The translations under genes and the position numbers were made by a program. From positions 1-34,525 of the forward strand of contig JAVBXM010000256.1 of the NCBI GenBank assembly GCA_030824585.1: DNA of 34,525 nt, written 5' to 3'. The notes below the pieces were generated by a model that made no database searches, was not told where the DNA came from, and saw nothing but the letters and a program-made list of their open reading frames with translations. Below are positions 7,115-16,400 of this stretch, piece after piece. The stretch is from Phaeospirillum sp. GTDB taxonomy: Bacteria; Pseudomonadota; Alphaproteobacteria; Rhodospirillales; Magnetospirillaceae. How positions within the stretch are numbered: position 1 is the stretch's first letter; each line of letters opens with the position of its first letter.

Positions 7115-8683
7115 TTAGTGCCCGTCGCCCCCCGCGCTGGGGTGGCGGACCGGCTGCAGCAGGGGCAGCAGAAGTAGGCCCAGGGCGAACACCGCCCCCA
7201 TCAGCAGCAGCACGTCGCCGAACGCCATGGTCATGGCTTCGCGCCGGGCCATCTGCGACAGCAGCTTGAGGGCGGCGCGGTCGGCACCGCCGTCCAGCAT
7301 GGGGGTCAGGCGGGCCGACAGGCCTTCCAGCATGCCCACCGCCGCTCCCCGCGCCACGGTCAACGTTTCCGACAGGCGCAGCAGATGCAGGTCGACCCGG
7401 TGGGTCAGCGCCGTGTTGATGGCGGCCAGCCCGATGGCTCCCCCCAGGTTGCGCATCAGGTTGTAAAGGCCCGAGGCGTTCTGCACCTTGTCGGGCGGCA
7501 GGTGCCCCAGCGCCACGGCGTTGATGGGCACGAAGCAGAACATCAGCGACAGGCCACGCACCGCCTGGGGCAGGAACATCTCCCAATAGCCCCATTCCGA
7601 GGTCAAATGGCTGTTCAGCCACAATCCGCCGCCGAACAGGGCAAGGCCCATGCCCAGCATGTAGCGCAGGTCCATGTGGCGGGCCAGATTGCCGGCCAGG
7701 GGCGCCGACAGGGCCTGGAAGGCGCCGGTGACCATCATGGTCAGGCCGATCTCCAGGGCGGAATAGCCGCGCACCCGCCCGAGATAGAGGGGGATGACGT
7801 AGACCGAGCCATAGAGCCCGATGCCGATGATGAAGGAATAGAGGCAGCCCACCGCGAAATTGCTGTCGGAAAAGGCCCGCAAATCCACCACCGGATGCCT
7901 GGCCTTGAGCTCGCGCCAGACGAAGCCCAGCCCGGCCAGGGCCGAGACCAGCGCCACCAGGACGATGCGGCGGTCCTCGAACCAGTCGTCGCCGGGGCCT
8001 TCCTCCAGCACGTATTGCAGGGCGCCCAGGAACACCGCCACCAGGGCGATGCCCGCCATGTCGAAGCCCTTCAGCATGTGCAACTGGGGCTTTTCCTTGC
8101 GGCCGCAGGTGAAGACCAGCCCCGCCACCAGGGCGCCGGGCACCACGTTGACCAGGAACAGCCAGTGCCAGCTCCACGTCTCGGTCAGCCAGCCGCCGAG
8201 CGTCGGGCCGATGGTCGGCGCCATGGTGGCGACCAGACCGATCACCACCGACAGGCTGGCCTGCATGCGCGGCGGAAAGATCATGTAGGTGGTGGCGAAC
8301 ACCGTGGGGATCATGGCGCCGCCCAGGAAGCCCTGGATGGCGCGGAAGGCGATCATGGATTCGATGCTCCACGACACCGCACAGGCGGCGCTGGCGACGG
8401 TGAAGGTGACGCACGAGGCGAAGAACAGGTAACGGGTCGACACCACCCGGGCCAGCCAGCCCGACAGCGGGATCATCACCACCTCGGCGATCAGGTACGA
8501 GGTCTGCACCCAGCTGATCTCCTCGGCCGAGGCCGAGATACCCGCCTGGATCTGGGCGATGGAGCTGGCGACGATCTGGATGTCCAGGATCGCCATGAAC
8601 ATCCCCACCACCATGGCCAGGAAGCCGACCCAGTCGCGGGGGGTGACCACCCGGTCATGGGGACTGGCGGGAGGCGTGGTCAT
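7115..8683 (-). CDS. emrB: DHA2-family multidrug efflux permease (EmrB-like)
   Basis: A 522-aa major-facilitator transporter with the about 14 membrane helices of the drug:H+ antiporter-2 family. Near the N-terminus LDIQIVASSIAQIQ is the DHA2 motif D1, followed by ISWVQTSYLIAEVVMIPLSG; APTIGPTLGGWLTE (around residues 165-178) is the antiporter motif C. Its start codon overlaps the stop of the upstream membrane-fusion gene by 4 bases (ATGA), so the two are translated together and should form an EmrAB-type tripartite pump with a TolC-like channel encoded elsewhere. Substrate cannot be told from sequence; hydrophobic drugs and uncouplers are typical of the family. Confidence 0.93.
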   Translation of the reverse strand: MTTPPASPHDRVVTPRDWVGFLAMVVGMFMAILDIQIVASSIAQIQAGISASAEEISWVQTSYLIAEVVMIPLSGWLARVVSTRYLFFASCVTFTVASAACAVSWSIESMIAFRAIQGFLGGAMIPTVFATTYMIFPPRMQASLSVVIGLVATMAPTIGPTLGGWLTETWSWHWLFLVNVVPGALVAGLVFTCGRKEKPQLHMLKGFDMAGIALVAVFLGALQYVLEEGPGDDWFEDRRIVLVALVSALAGLGFVWRELKARHPVVDLRAFSDSNFAVGCLYSFIIGIGLYGSVYVIPLYLGRVRGYSALEIGLTMMVTGAFQALSAPLAGNLARHMDLRYMLGMGLALFGGGLWLNSHLTSEWGYWEMFLPQAVRGLSLMFCFVPINAVALGHLPPDKVQNASGLYNLMRNLGGAIGLAAINTALTHRVDLHLLRLSETLTVARGAAVGMLEGLSARLTPMLDGGADRAALKLLSQMARREAMTMAFGDVLLLMGAVFALGLLLLPLLQPVRHPSAGGDGH

Positions 8684-9711
8684 TTTCCGTCATTCCGGGT
8701 GTCGACCTTGACCACCACCGACAGGCCGGGCCGCAACTGGCCGGCCAGGGGATTGTCGCGGTCGACCCGGATGCGCACCGGGATGCGCTGCACCACCTTG
8801 GTGAAGTTGCCGGTGGCGTTCTCGGGGGGCAGCAGGCTGAACTTGGCGCCCGAGGCCGGGGCGAAGCTGTCCACCCGGCCGCCGATCACCGCGCCGGGAA
8901 AGGCGTCGACCTTGATCTCCACCCGGTTGCCCGGCGTCATGCGGCCGATCTGGGTTTCCTTGAAGTTGGCGTCGATCCAGACCTCGCCCAAGGGAACCAC
9001 CGCCAGCAGCGTCTGGCCGGGGCGCACGTACTGGCCGTCGCGGACCGCCCGGTTGCCGACCACCCCGTCCACGGGGGAGCGGATGGCGGTGGCCTCCAAC
9101 TCGGTCTCGGCGACGATCAGGGTGGCGCGGGCCTGCTCCAACTGCGCCATGGCGACGCTGCGTTCGGAGGCCAGCACCGCCAGTTGCCGCCGCGATGCCT
9201 GCAACTGGGCCCCCGACCCGGTCAGTCCCGCCTCGGCGCGGGCGGCGTCGGCCTGGGAGACGTCGAAGCGCTGGCGGCTGACGTAATCCTCGCGCACCAG
9301 ACGGCGCGAACGCTCGAAATCGGCCTTGGCACGGACCATTTCGGCCCGGGCGGCGGAGATGCCGGCTCCCGACTGGGTGATCACCGCCTCCTGCACCGTC
9401 ACCTTATCGTCGATCTGCACCAGTTGGGCCAGGCGAGCCCTGACCTGGCCGGTGGCCTCGTCCACACGGGCACGGTAATCGCGGTCGTCGATGCGCAGCA
9501 GCACGTCGCCCCTGGCCACCGGGCGGTTGTCGCGCGCCATCAGTTCCACCACGTGGCCGGCCACCTTGGGGGAGATGGCGGTGATGTCGCCGTCCACATA
9601 GGCGTCATCGGTGGATTCCATCCAGCGCCATTCCTGGGACCAGCGGAGCATGCTCCAGCCTCCGGCGGCGACGGCGATCAGGACGGCGGCGATGGCGATG
9701 GGCTTCTTCAT
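8680..9711 (-). CDS. emrA: HlyD-type membrane fusion protein (EmrA-like)
   Basis: A 343-aa periplasmic adaptor. One N-terminal membrane anchor (about residues 4-22) is followed by a first lipoyl half-motif (DDAYVDGDITAISPKVAGHV, about 35-55), a long alpha-helical hairpin (about 90-200), the second lipoyl half (ATAIRSPVDGVVGNRAV) and a beta-barrel region with VWIDANFKETQI. This order is that of EmrA/VceA proteins that link an inner-membrane DHA2 pump to an outer-membrane channel. It is the first gene of a two-gene operon and is preceded by a very good promoter overlapped downstream by a 17-bp palindrome, so the operon is probably repressed until a drug-like ligand appears. Confidence 0.94.
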   Translation of the reverse strand: MKKPIAIAAVLIAVAAGGWSMLRWSQEWRWMESTDDAYVDGDITAISPKVAGHVVELMARDNRPVARGDVLLRIDDRDYRARVDEATGQVRARLAQLVQIDDKVTVQEAVITQSGAGISAARAEMVRAKADFERSRRLVREDYVSRQRFDVSQADAARAEAGLTGSGAQLQASRRQLAVLASERSVAMAQLEQARATLIVAETELEATAIRSPVDGVVGNRAVRDGQYVRPGQTLLAVVPLGEVWIDANFKETQIGRMTPGNRVEIKVDAFPGAVIGGRVDSFAPASGAKFSLLPPENATGNFTKVVQRIPVRIRVDRDNPLAGQLRPGLSVVVKVDTRNDGK

Positions 9712-9723
9712 GGCAAATCCAAA

Positions 9724-9740
9724 AACTGAACCGTTCAGTT
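9724..9740. promoter_or_regulatory. Palindromic operator of the emrAB promoter (TetR-type)
   Basis: AACTGAACCGTTCAGTT is a perfect palindrome, 8-bp arms around one central base. It begins 3 bases downstream of the -10 element and covers the expected transcription start, the classic place for a repressor. TGAAC/GTTCA half-sites are typical of TetR/AcrR-family repressors. No regulator gene is adjacent. Confidence 0.75.
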
Positions 9741-9743
9741 CAA

Positions 9744-9773
9744 TTTATAGCCAGGGAGCGGAGAGGGAGTCAA
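9744..9773 (-). promoter_or_regulatory. Predicted sigma70 promoter of emrAB
   Basis: On the minus strand, TTGACT (-35, 9768-9773) and TATAAA (-10, 9744-9749) are separated by 18 bases, one of the best matches in the window. The start should fall inside the adjacent palindrome. Confidence 0.75.
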
Positions 9774-9896
9774 CGGCGGAGGTGAGGGGCGGAGTTGCGG
9801 CAAAAGCAACAGTGTGATTACATTTTTGATGATTGTTGATTATGCGGTAGGGGCCTATCTCTCAGGCATGTGATCCGTTTCACCAGGAGACCCGCC

Positions 9897-10598
9897 ATGA
9901 CCTTTCATCTTCGCCCCGCCGCCGCCCGTGGCCATGCCGAGCACGGCTGGCTGAGCAGCCGCCACAGCTTTTCCTTCGCCGATTATTTCGATCCGAGCCA
10001 TATGGGCTTCCGGGCCCTGCGGGTGATCAACGAGGACTGGATCGCGCCCGAGACCGGCTTCGGCACCCATCCCCACCGCGACATGGAAATCCTGACCTAC
10101 GTGATCGCCGGGGCGGTCGCGCACCAGGACAGCACCGGCGGCCAGGGCCTTACCCGGCGCGGCGAGATTCAGGTGATGACCGCCGGCACCGGCATCCGCC
10201 ATTCCGAGATGAACCCGCTGGCGGACCAGACCCTGCATCTGCTGCAGATCTGGATTTTGCCCGAGGCGCCCCGCCTGACCCCCGGTTACCGCCAGGCGGT
10301 GTTCGACGACGATGCCAAGCGTGACCGGCTGCGTCTGATCGCGTCGCGCGACGGCCATGACGGCTCCCTGGTCATCCATCAGGATGCGGCGGTCTATGCC
10401 AGCATCCTCAGTCCCGGCCAGACGCTGGACCATCCCCTGGCCGTCGGGCGGGGCGCCTGGGTCCAGGTGGTGGCGGGCACCGTGGTGGTCAACGGCCAGG
10501 TGCTGGCGGCCGGCGACGGCGCCGCCATCGAGAACGAGGCGGCGGTGACCCTGGCGTCGGAGAACGGCGCCGAGATCGTGCTGTTCGATCTGGGCTGA
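9897..10598 (+). CDS. Pirin-family bicupin protein (YhhW-like)
   Basis: A 233-aa two-cupin protein. The N-terminal cupin carries the metal-binding residues GTHPHRDMEI (two His) and GIRHSEMN (His and Glu), the set seen in pirin and YhhW; the C-terminal cupin (about 130-233) lacks an obvious metal site, as usual. SSRHSFSFADYFDPSHMGF and FRALRVINEDWIAPETGF are diagnostic of the family. Some members show quercetin dioxygenase activity and others act as redox-dependent regulators; which applies here cannot be told. The ATG is preceded by AGGAGA at 6 bases; an in-frame GTG at 9870 is less likely. It diverges from emrA; a loose promoter (TTGTTG 9833, CTATCT 9855) can be seen in the gap. Confidence 0.94.
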   Translation: MTFHLRPAAARGHAEHGWLSSRHSFSFADYFDPSHMGFRALRVINEDWIAPETGFGTHPHRDMEILTYVIAGAVAHQDSTGGQGLTRRGEIQVMTAGTGIRHSEMNPLADQTLHLLQIWILPEAPRLTPGYRQAVFDDDAKRDRLRLIASRDGHDGSLVIHQDAAVYASILSPGQTLDHPLAVGRGAWVQVVAGTVVVNGQVLAAGDGAAIENEAAVTLASENGAEIVLFDLG

Positions 10599-10600
10599 AG

Positions 10601-10617
10601 GCGGGCATGGCGCCCGC
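10601..10617. repeat. Small GC hairpin GCGGGCAT-N3-GCCCGC, copy 2
   Basis: Stem GCGGGC/GCCCGC around ATGGC, 2 bases after the pirin stop. It matches the element after trpF at 5959-5975 in all but the three central bases and the same relative position, suggesting a dispersed small palindromic repeat placed at gene ends. Confidence 0.5.
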
Positions 10618-10639
10618 AAGACCCGAGGAGCGAAAGACG

Positions 10640-10669
10640 AAACCCCCGCCGGTCACCCGGCGGGGGTTT
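10640..10669. terminator. Bidirectional terminator between pirin and the ATP synthase operon
   Basis: A perfect 13-bp stem, AAACCCCCGCCGG paired with CCGGCGGGGGTTT, around the 4-base loop TCAC. It ends in TTT on both strands and lies between two convergent genes, so it can stop transcription from either side. Confidence 0.85.
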
Positions 10670-10691
10670 GCTTTGGGTCCGATCGGGCGGC

Positions 10692-11225
10692 TTAGTGCAG
10701 CTTGCCCGGCAGGTCCTTGATGGCGTTGTCGAGCAGGGCGCCGGTCTGGGCGGCCGACAGGCTTTCGCCGATGACCTTCTGGGCGGCGCCGATGGCGACG
10801 TCCACGGCCAGGTTCTGGACTTCCTTCACCGCCTGGGCCTCGGCCTGGGCGATACGGTCCATGGCCATCTGCTCGCGGCGCTTCATGGAAACCTCGAGAT
10901 CCTTGGCCGCCTGCTTGGCGAGGCGCTCGGCCTCGGCCTTGGCGTGGGCGATGATCTCCTCGGCTTCCTTCATGGCGTCGCGCTGCTTGCGCTGATAGGT
11001 GGCCAGCATTTCCTGGGCCTCCTCACGCAGCTTGTGAGCCTCGTCCAGGCGAGCCCGGATCTTGGCCGAGCGGGCGTCCAGGGCGGCGGCGATGGCGCGC
11101 GACACCGGCTTGAAGGCCAGGGCCACCACCAGGATGAAGGCGACATCCACCCAGAAGTGGGGCTGCTGGTAGAAGGCGCCGTGGGCGGCGTGGGCGGCAT
11201 CGGCGGCGTAAGCGACGGAAATCAT
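10692..11225 (-). CDS. atpF: F0F1 ATP synthase subunit b
   Basis: A 177-aa peripheral-stalk subunit. One N-terminal membrane helix (about residues 24-42, [20 protein letters not shown]) is followed by a long charged coiled coil rich in Ala, Glu and Lys (about 50-150) and a C-terminal segment for delta/F1 contact. It pairs with the b' subunit from the preceding gene; having both is typical of alphaproteobacteria and photosynthetic bacteria. The start overlaps the stop of the b' gene by 4 bases. It is the last gene of the F0 operon and is followed by the strong terminator at 10640. Confidence 0.95.
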   Translation of the reverse strand: MISVAYAADAAHAAHGAFYQQPHFWVDVAFILVVALAFKPVSRAIAAALDARSAKIRARLDEAHKLREEAQEMLATYQRKQRDAMKEAEEIIAHAKAEAERLAKQAAKDLEVSMKRREQMAMDRIAQAEAQAVKEVQNLAVDVAIGAAQKVIGESLSAAQTGALLDNAIKDLPGKLH

Positions 11226-11716
11226 TTGCCGTGCTCCTTGAGGGCGGCGGCGACGGCGGCCTCGAGCCGGGTGCTGTCGGCGGGGCTGCCCACCAGACGG
11301 GCGATGGTCGCGCCGGCAACGTCGAGAGCGACGTCGCGGACGTTGGCCAGGGCCTTGTCCTTGGCTTCGGCGATGCGGGCCTCGCCGGCCTTGACCTGAT
11401 CGGCCAGACGGGCGGCAAGCTCGCGGTTGCGGGTCTCGGCTTCCGCCGCCAGGCGGTCCGAGGCTTCCTTGATCACCGACTGGGCATGGGCGCGGGATTC
11501 GGCCAGGGCCTTTTCATAGGCGGCCACGGCGGCCTCGGCCTCGGCCTTCAACTGGGCGGCCTTGTCGAGGTTGTCGTCGATCTTGCGCTGACGCTCGTCG
11601 AGAACGGCACCGATCTTGGGCAGGGCCACCGTCGACATCACGAAGTACAGGGTGACGAAGGTGAGCGCCAGCCAGAACAGCTGCGGCGCGAAGAAGGCGG
11701 GATCGAATTGAGGCAT
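11222..11716 (-). CDS. atpF': F0F1 ATP synthase subunit b'
   Basis: A 164-aa paralogue of subunit b, opening [20 protein letters not shown] with a single membrane helix (about residues 10-30) and the turn [20 protein letters not shown] typical of b', then a long coiled coil to residue 150. It forms a heterodimeric stator stalk with b. It lies 123 bases after the c-subunit gene, an unusually long gap for this operon that contains a strong hairpin, and overlaps the following b gene by 4 bases. The gene is often called atpG or atpX in databases. Confidence 0.95.
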   Translation of the reverse strand: MPQFDPAFFAPQLFWLALTFVTLYFVMSTVALPKIGAVLDERQRKIDDNLDKAAQLKAEAEAAVAAYEKALAESRAHAQSVIKEASDRLAAEAETRNRELAARLADQVKAGEARIAEAKDKALANVRDVALDVAGATIARLVGSPADSTRLEAAVAAALKEHGK

Positions 11717-11770
11717 CCCAAAGCTCCCAAACGGGGAAGGCCCGAAAAACTGTGCGGAGCGGCCGGTGAA

Positions 11771-11805
11771 CCGCGGCGGGACGCCTTCTCGGCATCCCGC
11801 CGCGG
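11771..11805 (-). other. Intercistronic hairpin between atpE and atpF'
   Basis: CCGCGGCGGGA (11771-11781) pairs with TCCCGCCGCGG (11795-11805) over 11 bp, with a nested GCC-TTCTC-GGC inside the loop. It begins about 35 bases after the atpE stop on the minus strand and has no U-run. It fits an RNA processing, stabilising or attenuating structure that lets the c subunit, needed in many copies, be made in excess of b' and b. Confidence 0.6.
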
Positions 11806-11839
11806 ATACTACCGTTCCGTAAGGAGAGACTCTTCGCTG

Positions 11840-12064
11840 TTAGGCGAAGAGGACCATCAGGGCGACGACCAGGGCGAACAGCGCGATCGCCTCGGTCACC
11901 GCGAAGCCGATCCAGCCGTACAGCTCGACATTGGCCTTGGCGGAGGGGTTGCGGCCCACGGTGGCGATCAGGTTGGCCCAGATGTTGCCCACGCCGATAC
12001 CCGAACCGATCATGCCGATGGCAGCCAGACCGGCACCGATGAACTTAGCAGCGCTCGCTTCCAT
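11840..12064 (-). CDS. atpE: F0F1 ATP synthase subunit c
   Basis: A 74-aa proteolipid forming the rotating c-ring. Helix 1 (about residues 8-33) has the glycine-rich packing motif IGSGIGVGN; the polar loop is RNPSA; helix 2 (about 48-73) has the proton-carrying carboxylate Glu58 in GFAVTEAIALFALV. A Glu, not Asp, at this position is normal for alphaproteobacteria; there is no extra set of ligands suggesting Na+ coupling. It sits 75 bases after atpB and is followed by the hairpin described at 11771. Confidence 0.97.
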   Translation of the reverse strand: MEASAAKFIGAGLAAIGMIGSGIGVGNIWANLIATVGRNPSAKANVELYGWIGFAVTEAIALFALVVALMVLFA

Positions 12065-12139
12065 TTACTCAACTCCTTCAGGACAAAACGGAACAGGATG
12101 AAACTTGAAACTCTCTTGCCGACGAAACCATCCGGTCAC

Positions 12140-12883
12140 TTAGTGCATGTGGATGGCGTCGTGCAGATAGATGCAGGAGAGGATGGTGAACACATAGGCC
12201 TGCAGCAGCGCGATGCCGAATTCCAGCACCGTGATGGCCGACAGGAAGGCGAAGGGAACAACGCCCGGGATCAGGTAGAACGCACCCAGCGACACCACGA
12301 AACCGCCCATGACCTTGAGGATGATGTGACCCACGGTCATGTTGGCGAAGAGACGGACGGCGAGGCTGAAGGGGCGCGAGAAGTACGAGATCAGCTCGAT
12401 GGGGATCAGGATGATTGCCGTCGCGATGGGCGCGCCGTGCGGGAAGAACATGCGCAGGTAGTGGGTGCCGTGGCGGGCGAAGCCGATCGCCGTGACGCCG
12501 ACGAACACCACCAGCGCCATGGCGAAGGTGACGATCACGTGGCTGGTGTAGGTGAAGCCGATCACCGGAATCGGCAGCATGCCCAGCAGGTTGCCGAACA
12601 GCACGAACATGAACAGCGAGAAGATGAAGGGGAAATACTTCCGGCCTTCCTGACCCACGTTGTCGCGCAGCATTCCGGCGATGAATTCGTAGAACACCTC
12701 GGCCATGGACTGCCAGCGGCCGGGCACCAGGGCGCGGGACCGGACCGACAGAGTCAGGAACAGGGTGATCAGGCAGATGGACAGCACCATCATGGCAGAG
12801 GAATTGGTGAACGAAATGTCCACGCTCCCTACCTTGAGCGGAACCAACGGCTGGATCTTGAACTGCTCGATCGGATTAGCCAC
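12140..12883 (-). CDS. atpB: F0F1 ATP synthase subunit a
   Basis: A 247-aa integral membrane subunit holding the two proton half-channels. VRLFANMTVGHIILKVMGG contains the essential stator Arg that faces Glu58 of the c-ring, and LEFGIALLQAYVFTILSCIYLHDA is the conserved last helix. I chose GTG at 12883 (product begins MANPIEQFKIQPL) because AGAGAGG lies 7 bases before it and this leaves 13 bases after atpI; the frame also extends to a GTG at 12928 that would overlap atpI. Confidence 0.96.
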   Translation of the reverse strand: MANPIEQFKIQPLVPLKVGSVDISFTNSSAMMVLSICLITLFLTLSVRSRALVPGRWQSMAEVFYEFIAGMLRDNVGQEGRKYFPFIFSLFMFVLFGNLLGMLPIPVIGFTYTSHVIVTFAMALVVFVGVTAIGFARHGTHYLRMFFPHGAPIATAIILIPIELISYFSRPFSLAVRLFANMTVGHIILKVMGGFVVSLGAFYLIPGVVPFAFLSAITVLEFGIALLQAYVFTILSCIYLHDAIHMH

Positions 12884-12896
12884 CGCTTTGCCTCTC

Positions 12897-13265
12897 TCAA
12901 TGGTCCTTCGCCGGATTCTCTCCGGCACCTTCGGCTCTCCGCTGCGCCTGGCCCAGGCCCACCGTCTCGTCCATGCCGCGCATAAGGCGGTACACGTTCA
13001 AGACGCCGGCCGCTCCGCCAAGGAGCAGGAAAACCACCATCAGCCAGGGGGCGGTGCTCAGCCAGGCGTCCAACGCCCAACCGATGCCGGTCCCCACCAG
13101 CACGCTTACCACCAACTCGGCGCCGATGCGCATCCCCAAGCCCATTCCGGAGGGGCGCCCACGGCGCTCCGGTCCGCGACCTGAGTCCTCTTCCTCCCGA
13201 GCGCGCGCAGCGCGCAGACGGGCGTCGAGGTCATCGAAAGACGGGGGAGTCTCGCGGTCAGCCAT
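12897..13265 (-). CDS. atpI: ATP synthase assembly protein AtpI
   Basis: A 122-aa small membrane protein of the AtpI/AtpQ family, first gene of the F0 operon. A charged cytoplasmic N-terminus (residues 1-45) precedes two membrane helices, MRIGAELVVSVLVGTGIGWALD (about 45-66) and WLMVVFLLLGGAAGVLNVYR (about 74-93), and a polar tail. AtpI assists assembly of the c-ring and may help Mg2+ uptake. The gene is preceded by a strong promoter about 55 bases upstream. Confidence 0.92.
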   Translation of the reverse strand: MADRETPPSFDDLDARLRAARAREEEDSGRGPERRGRPSGMGLGMRIGAELVVSVLVGTGIGWALDAWLSTAPWLMVVFLLLGGAAGVLNVYRLMRGMDETVGLGQAQRRAEGAGENPAKDH

Positions 13266-13318
13266 AGGGTCGGTCCTCGATTTCCCCCTTCTGGCCCTTT
13301 GGTGCCAAAAGCGCGGGC

Positions 13319-13347
13319 ACCATAAGGTCTGGACCCACCCGTGTCAA
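13319..13347 (-). promoter_or_regulatory. Predicted sigma70 promoter of the F0 ATP synthase operon
   Basis: On the minus strand, a consensus -35 TTGACA (13342-13347) and -10 TATGGT (13319-13324) are separated by 17 bases. The implied leader before atpI is about 45 bases. The rest of the smc-atpI gap (13348-13447) shows nothing recognisable. Confidence 0.75.
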
Positions 13348-13447
13348 GGACTCAAACCGGCGGGGGCAATCGGCTGATTTGCATTGTGAAATCAGGGAGT
13401 TTGGCCCATCGCGCCACCCTGGATGCTGCGATGCGGCAAGATTCTTC

Positions 13448-13463
13448 CCACCCGAGGGGGTGG
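13448..13463 (-). terminator. Possible terminator after smc
   Basis: CCACCC and GGGTGG pair around a 4-base loop, starting 2 bases past the smc stop on the minus strand. The stem is short and the tail GAAGAATCTT is only partly U-rich. Confidence 0.35.
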
Positions 13464-13465
13464 CG

Positions 13466-16400
13466 TCAGGTGGGAGCCAGCTTGTCCCGCAGCGCCTCGG
13501 CCTGGGCGAGGTCGACGGAAACCAGTTGCGAGACGCCGCGTTCGGCCATGGTGACGCCGTAAAGGCGATCCATGCGGGCCATGGTCATGCGGTGGTGGGT
13601 GACGATCAGGAAGCGGGTCCTGGTGACCCCGGCGATGCCTTCCACCAGCGAGCAGAAGCGGTCGACATTGGCGTCGTCGAGCGGCGCGTCCACCTCGTCC
13701 AGCACGCAGATGGGCGCCGGGTTGGTCATGAACACCGCGAACAGCAGGGCCAGCGCGGTCAGCGCCTGCTCGCCGCCCGACAGCAAGGAAAGCTGCTGCA
13801 GCCGCTTGCCCGGCGGGCTGGCCATGATTTCCAGGCCGGCTTCCAGGGGATCGGCGGATTCGGTCAGCGCCAGATGGGCGCGGCCGCCGCCGAACAGCTT
13901 GACGAACAGGTCGCGGAAATGCTGGTCCACCGCCTGGAAACTGGCCAGCAGGCGCTCGCGCCCCTCGCGGTTGAGGTCGCCGATGGCGTGGCGCAGCTTG
14001 GCGATGGCGGCCAGCAGATCGTTCTTTTCCGCCACCATGCCGTCCATGCGGGCGGTCAGTTCCTCGACCTCCTGCTCGGCGCGCAGGTTGACCGGTCCCA
14101 TGTTGTCGCGTTCGCGGCTCAGGCGGTCCAGCTTGCGCGACAGCTCCTCGGGATCGGGGCGTTCCTCCTCCACCAGTCCCGCCACCTCGCGCAGTTGTTC
14201 CGGCGTCATGTCCAGGCGCTCGCCGATGCGTACCGCCACGGCGCGGCAGGCCTGGTCGGCGGCGGAGACGGCGGCCTCGCGGCGGATGCGCTCCTCGCGG
14301 GTGCTGGCGAGCAGGGCCTCGGCCTCGCGCATGCGGCGGTCGGCCTCGCCCAGACGCTGCTCGGCGGCGATCAGGGTATCGGCGGCGGCCTTGCGGGCCG
14401 CCTCGGCGCTTTCCAGGCGTTCGAACAGTTCGGCCCGGCGTCTGGCGATGGTGTCGGGCAGGCTGGCCAGCCGCTCGATCTCGAGCGCGATCTCCTCGCG
14501 GCGCTCGGCCAGTTCCTCCACATGGGCCTTGGCGGCCTCGGCGCGCGAGCGCCATGACCGGGCGTCGCCGTCCAGGGCGTCGAGGCGGCGGCGGCGCTCG
14601 GCGCCCTCGCGGGCCACGCCATCCAGGTGCGAGCGGGCCTCCACCAGGGTGGAGCGGCGCTCGGCCAGGGTGGCGCGCAGCATGTTGACCTTGTCGCGGC
14701 CGTCGCTGGATTCGGGGAAGGCGGCCACGGCGTCCCGTGCCTCGGCCAATTCGGCTTCGGCCTGGGCGTGGTCGGCGCTGGCGTCGTTCCAGGCCTGGGT
14801 GGCGGCGGCCATGCGGGTCTCGAAAGCGGCGAAGCGCTGCGACAGCTTGGCATGGGAGTCGCGGGCCTTGGCCGCCTCGGCCTCGGCCTGCTTCACCGCG
14901 TCCTTGGCGCGGCGCTCGGCTTCGGCGGCCCCGTCCACCTCGCGGGTGGCGGTCTCGACCTTTTCCTCGGCCTCCTCCACCCCGATGGCGGCGTCGTCCA
15001 GCGAGGCCTCGAGCTCGCGCAGCCGGTTGCGCTGGGCGAGGCGCAGCGCCATGGGCGAGGGGGCGCCCGAGCGGGCCACATAGCCGTCCCAGCGCCACAG
15101 ATCGCCCTCCGGCGTCACCAGACGCTGGCCGACGGCCAACTGCGGGCGCAGCCTTTCGCCGCTGGCCGCATCCTTGACCACTCCCACCTGGGCGAGGCGC
15201 CGCGCCAGTTGGGCAGGCGCCGCCACGACGCGGGCCAGCGGCTCGGCGCCCTCGGGCAGGGACGGGGGATGGTCGAGCGGCCCCAAATCCTCCCAATGCA
15301 GCGGCGCGGACGCGTCGAGGGGGGCGGAGAGGTCTTCGCCCAGGGCGGCGGCCAAGGCGGGCTCGAAGCCGGTGCGGGCGGAAACGTCGTCGAGCACCGG
15401 ACGGTGGTCGCCGGCCTTGCCCTGGGCCAGCACCTGCCGCAATCCGTCGGCCTCGGCCTGCAGGCGGGATCTGGCGGCATTGGCCGCCTGGAAGGCGTCG
15501 CGGGCGGATTCGCGCGCCGCCAGGGCTTCCACCCGGCGGCGATCGGCGGTTTCGGCCTGTTCGCGGGATTCCTCCAGGAATTCCAGCGTCTCCTCCAACT
15601 CCATCTCGAGCGCCGTCAGGTCGGAGCGGTCGATGCTCTCGCCCTCGATCTCGGCCTTCTGGCGTTCGGCCAGGGCGAGGCGCTCGGCCAGACGGGCGAG
15701 GCGGGTCTCGTTCTCCGACAGGCGGCGCAGCGCGGCGGCGCGCTCGGCGTCGGCGGCGGCCACCTCCTCCATCAGGGCGGACAGTTCCTGTTCGACGGTG
15801 ACCACCGCCTCGGCGGCCAGATCCACCGCCTGTTCGGCCAGCAGCTTGGCCTCGGCCTCGCCTTCGCCGGCCTCGGCCAGCAGGGCGCGCTCCTCCTCCA
15901 GCCGGGTCAGGGCGCCCGCCGCATCGGCGGCGCGGGCCTGCTCGCGCTGCAGGTCGGCGCCGGCCTGATCCAGCCGCCGCTCCAGATCGCGGCGCAGCTC
16001 GGCGAGGCGGCCTTCCTCGGCCTCCAACTGTTCGCGTTCGGCCATGGCCTTTTGCAGGGCGGCGGCGGCCTCGGCATCGGCGCGGCGCAGGTCGGGCAGG
16101 CCGGCGGCGGTCTCCGCCTGGAACGCCGAGGCGGCGGCGGCGTGGCCGGTGGCCTCCTCCACCTTCATCTCGGCCTCGCGGAAGGCGGCGCGGGCGGAAT
16201 CCACGGTGATCAGGGCTTCCAGCCAGCCGAGATACAGCACCTGGGCCTCGACACGGCGGATCTGCTCCGACAGGGTGCGGTAGCGGTTGGCCTGCTTGGC
16301 CTGCTTTTGCAACGATTTCAACTGCTCGTCCAGGGTGGCGAGCACGTCGTCCAGGCGCGACAGATTGAGTTCGGCGTTCTTCAGGCGCAGCTCGGCCTCG

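Noticed and set aside
11231-12985. A 584-codon plus-strand open frame over the ATP synthase operon
   Set aside because: Antisense to four well-recognised F0 genes; composition (His/Asp/Gln-rich) is that of a shadow frame.
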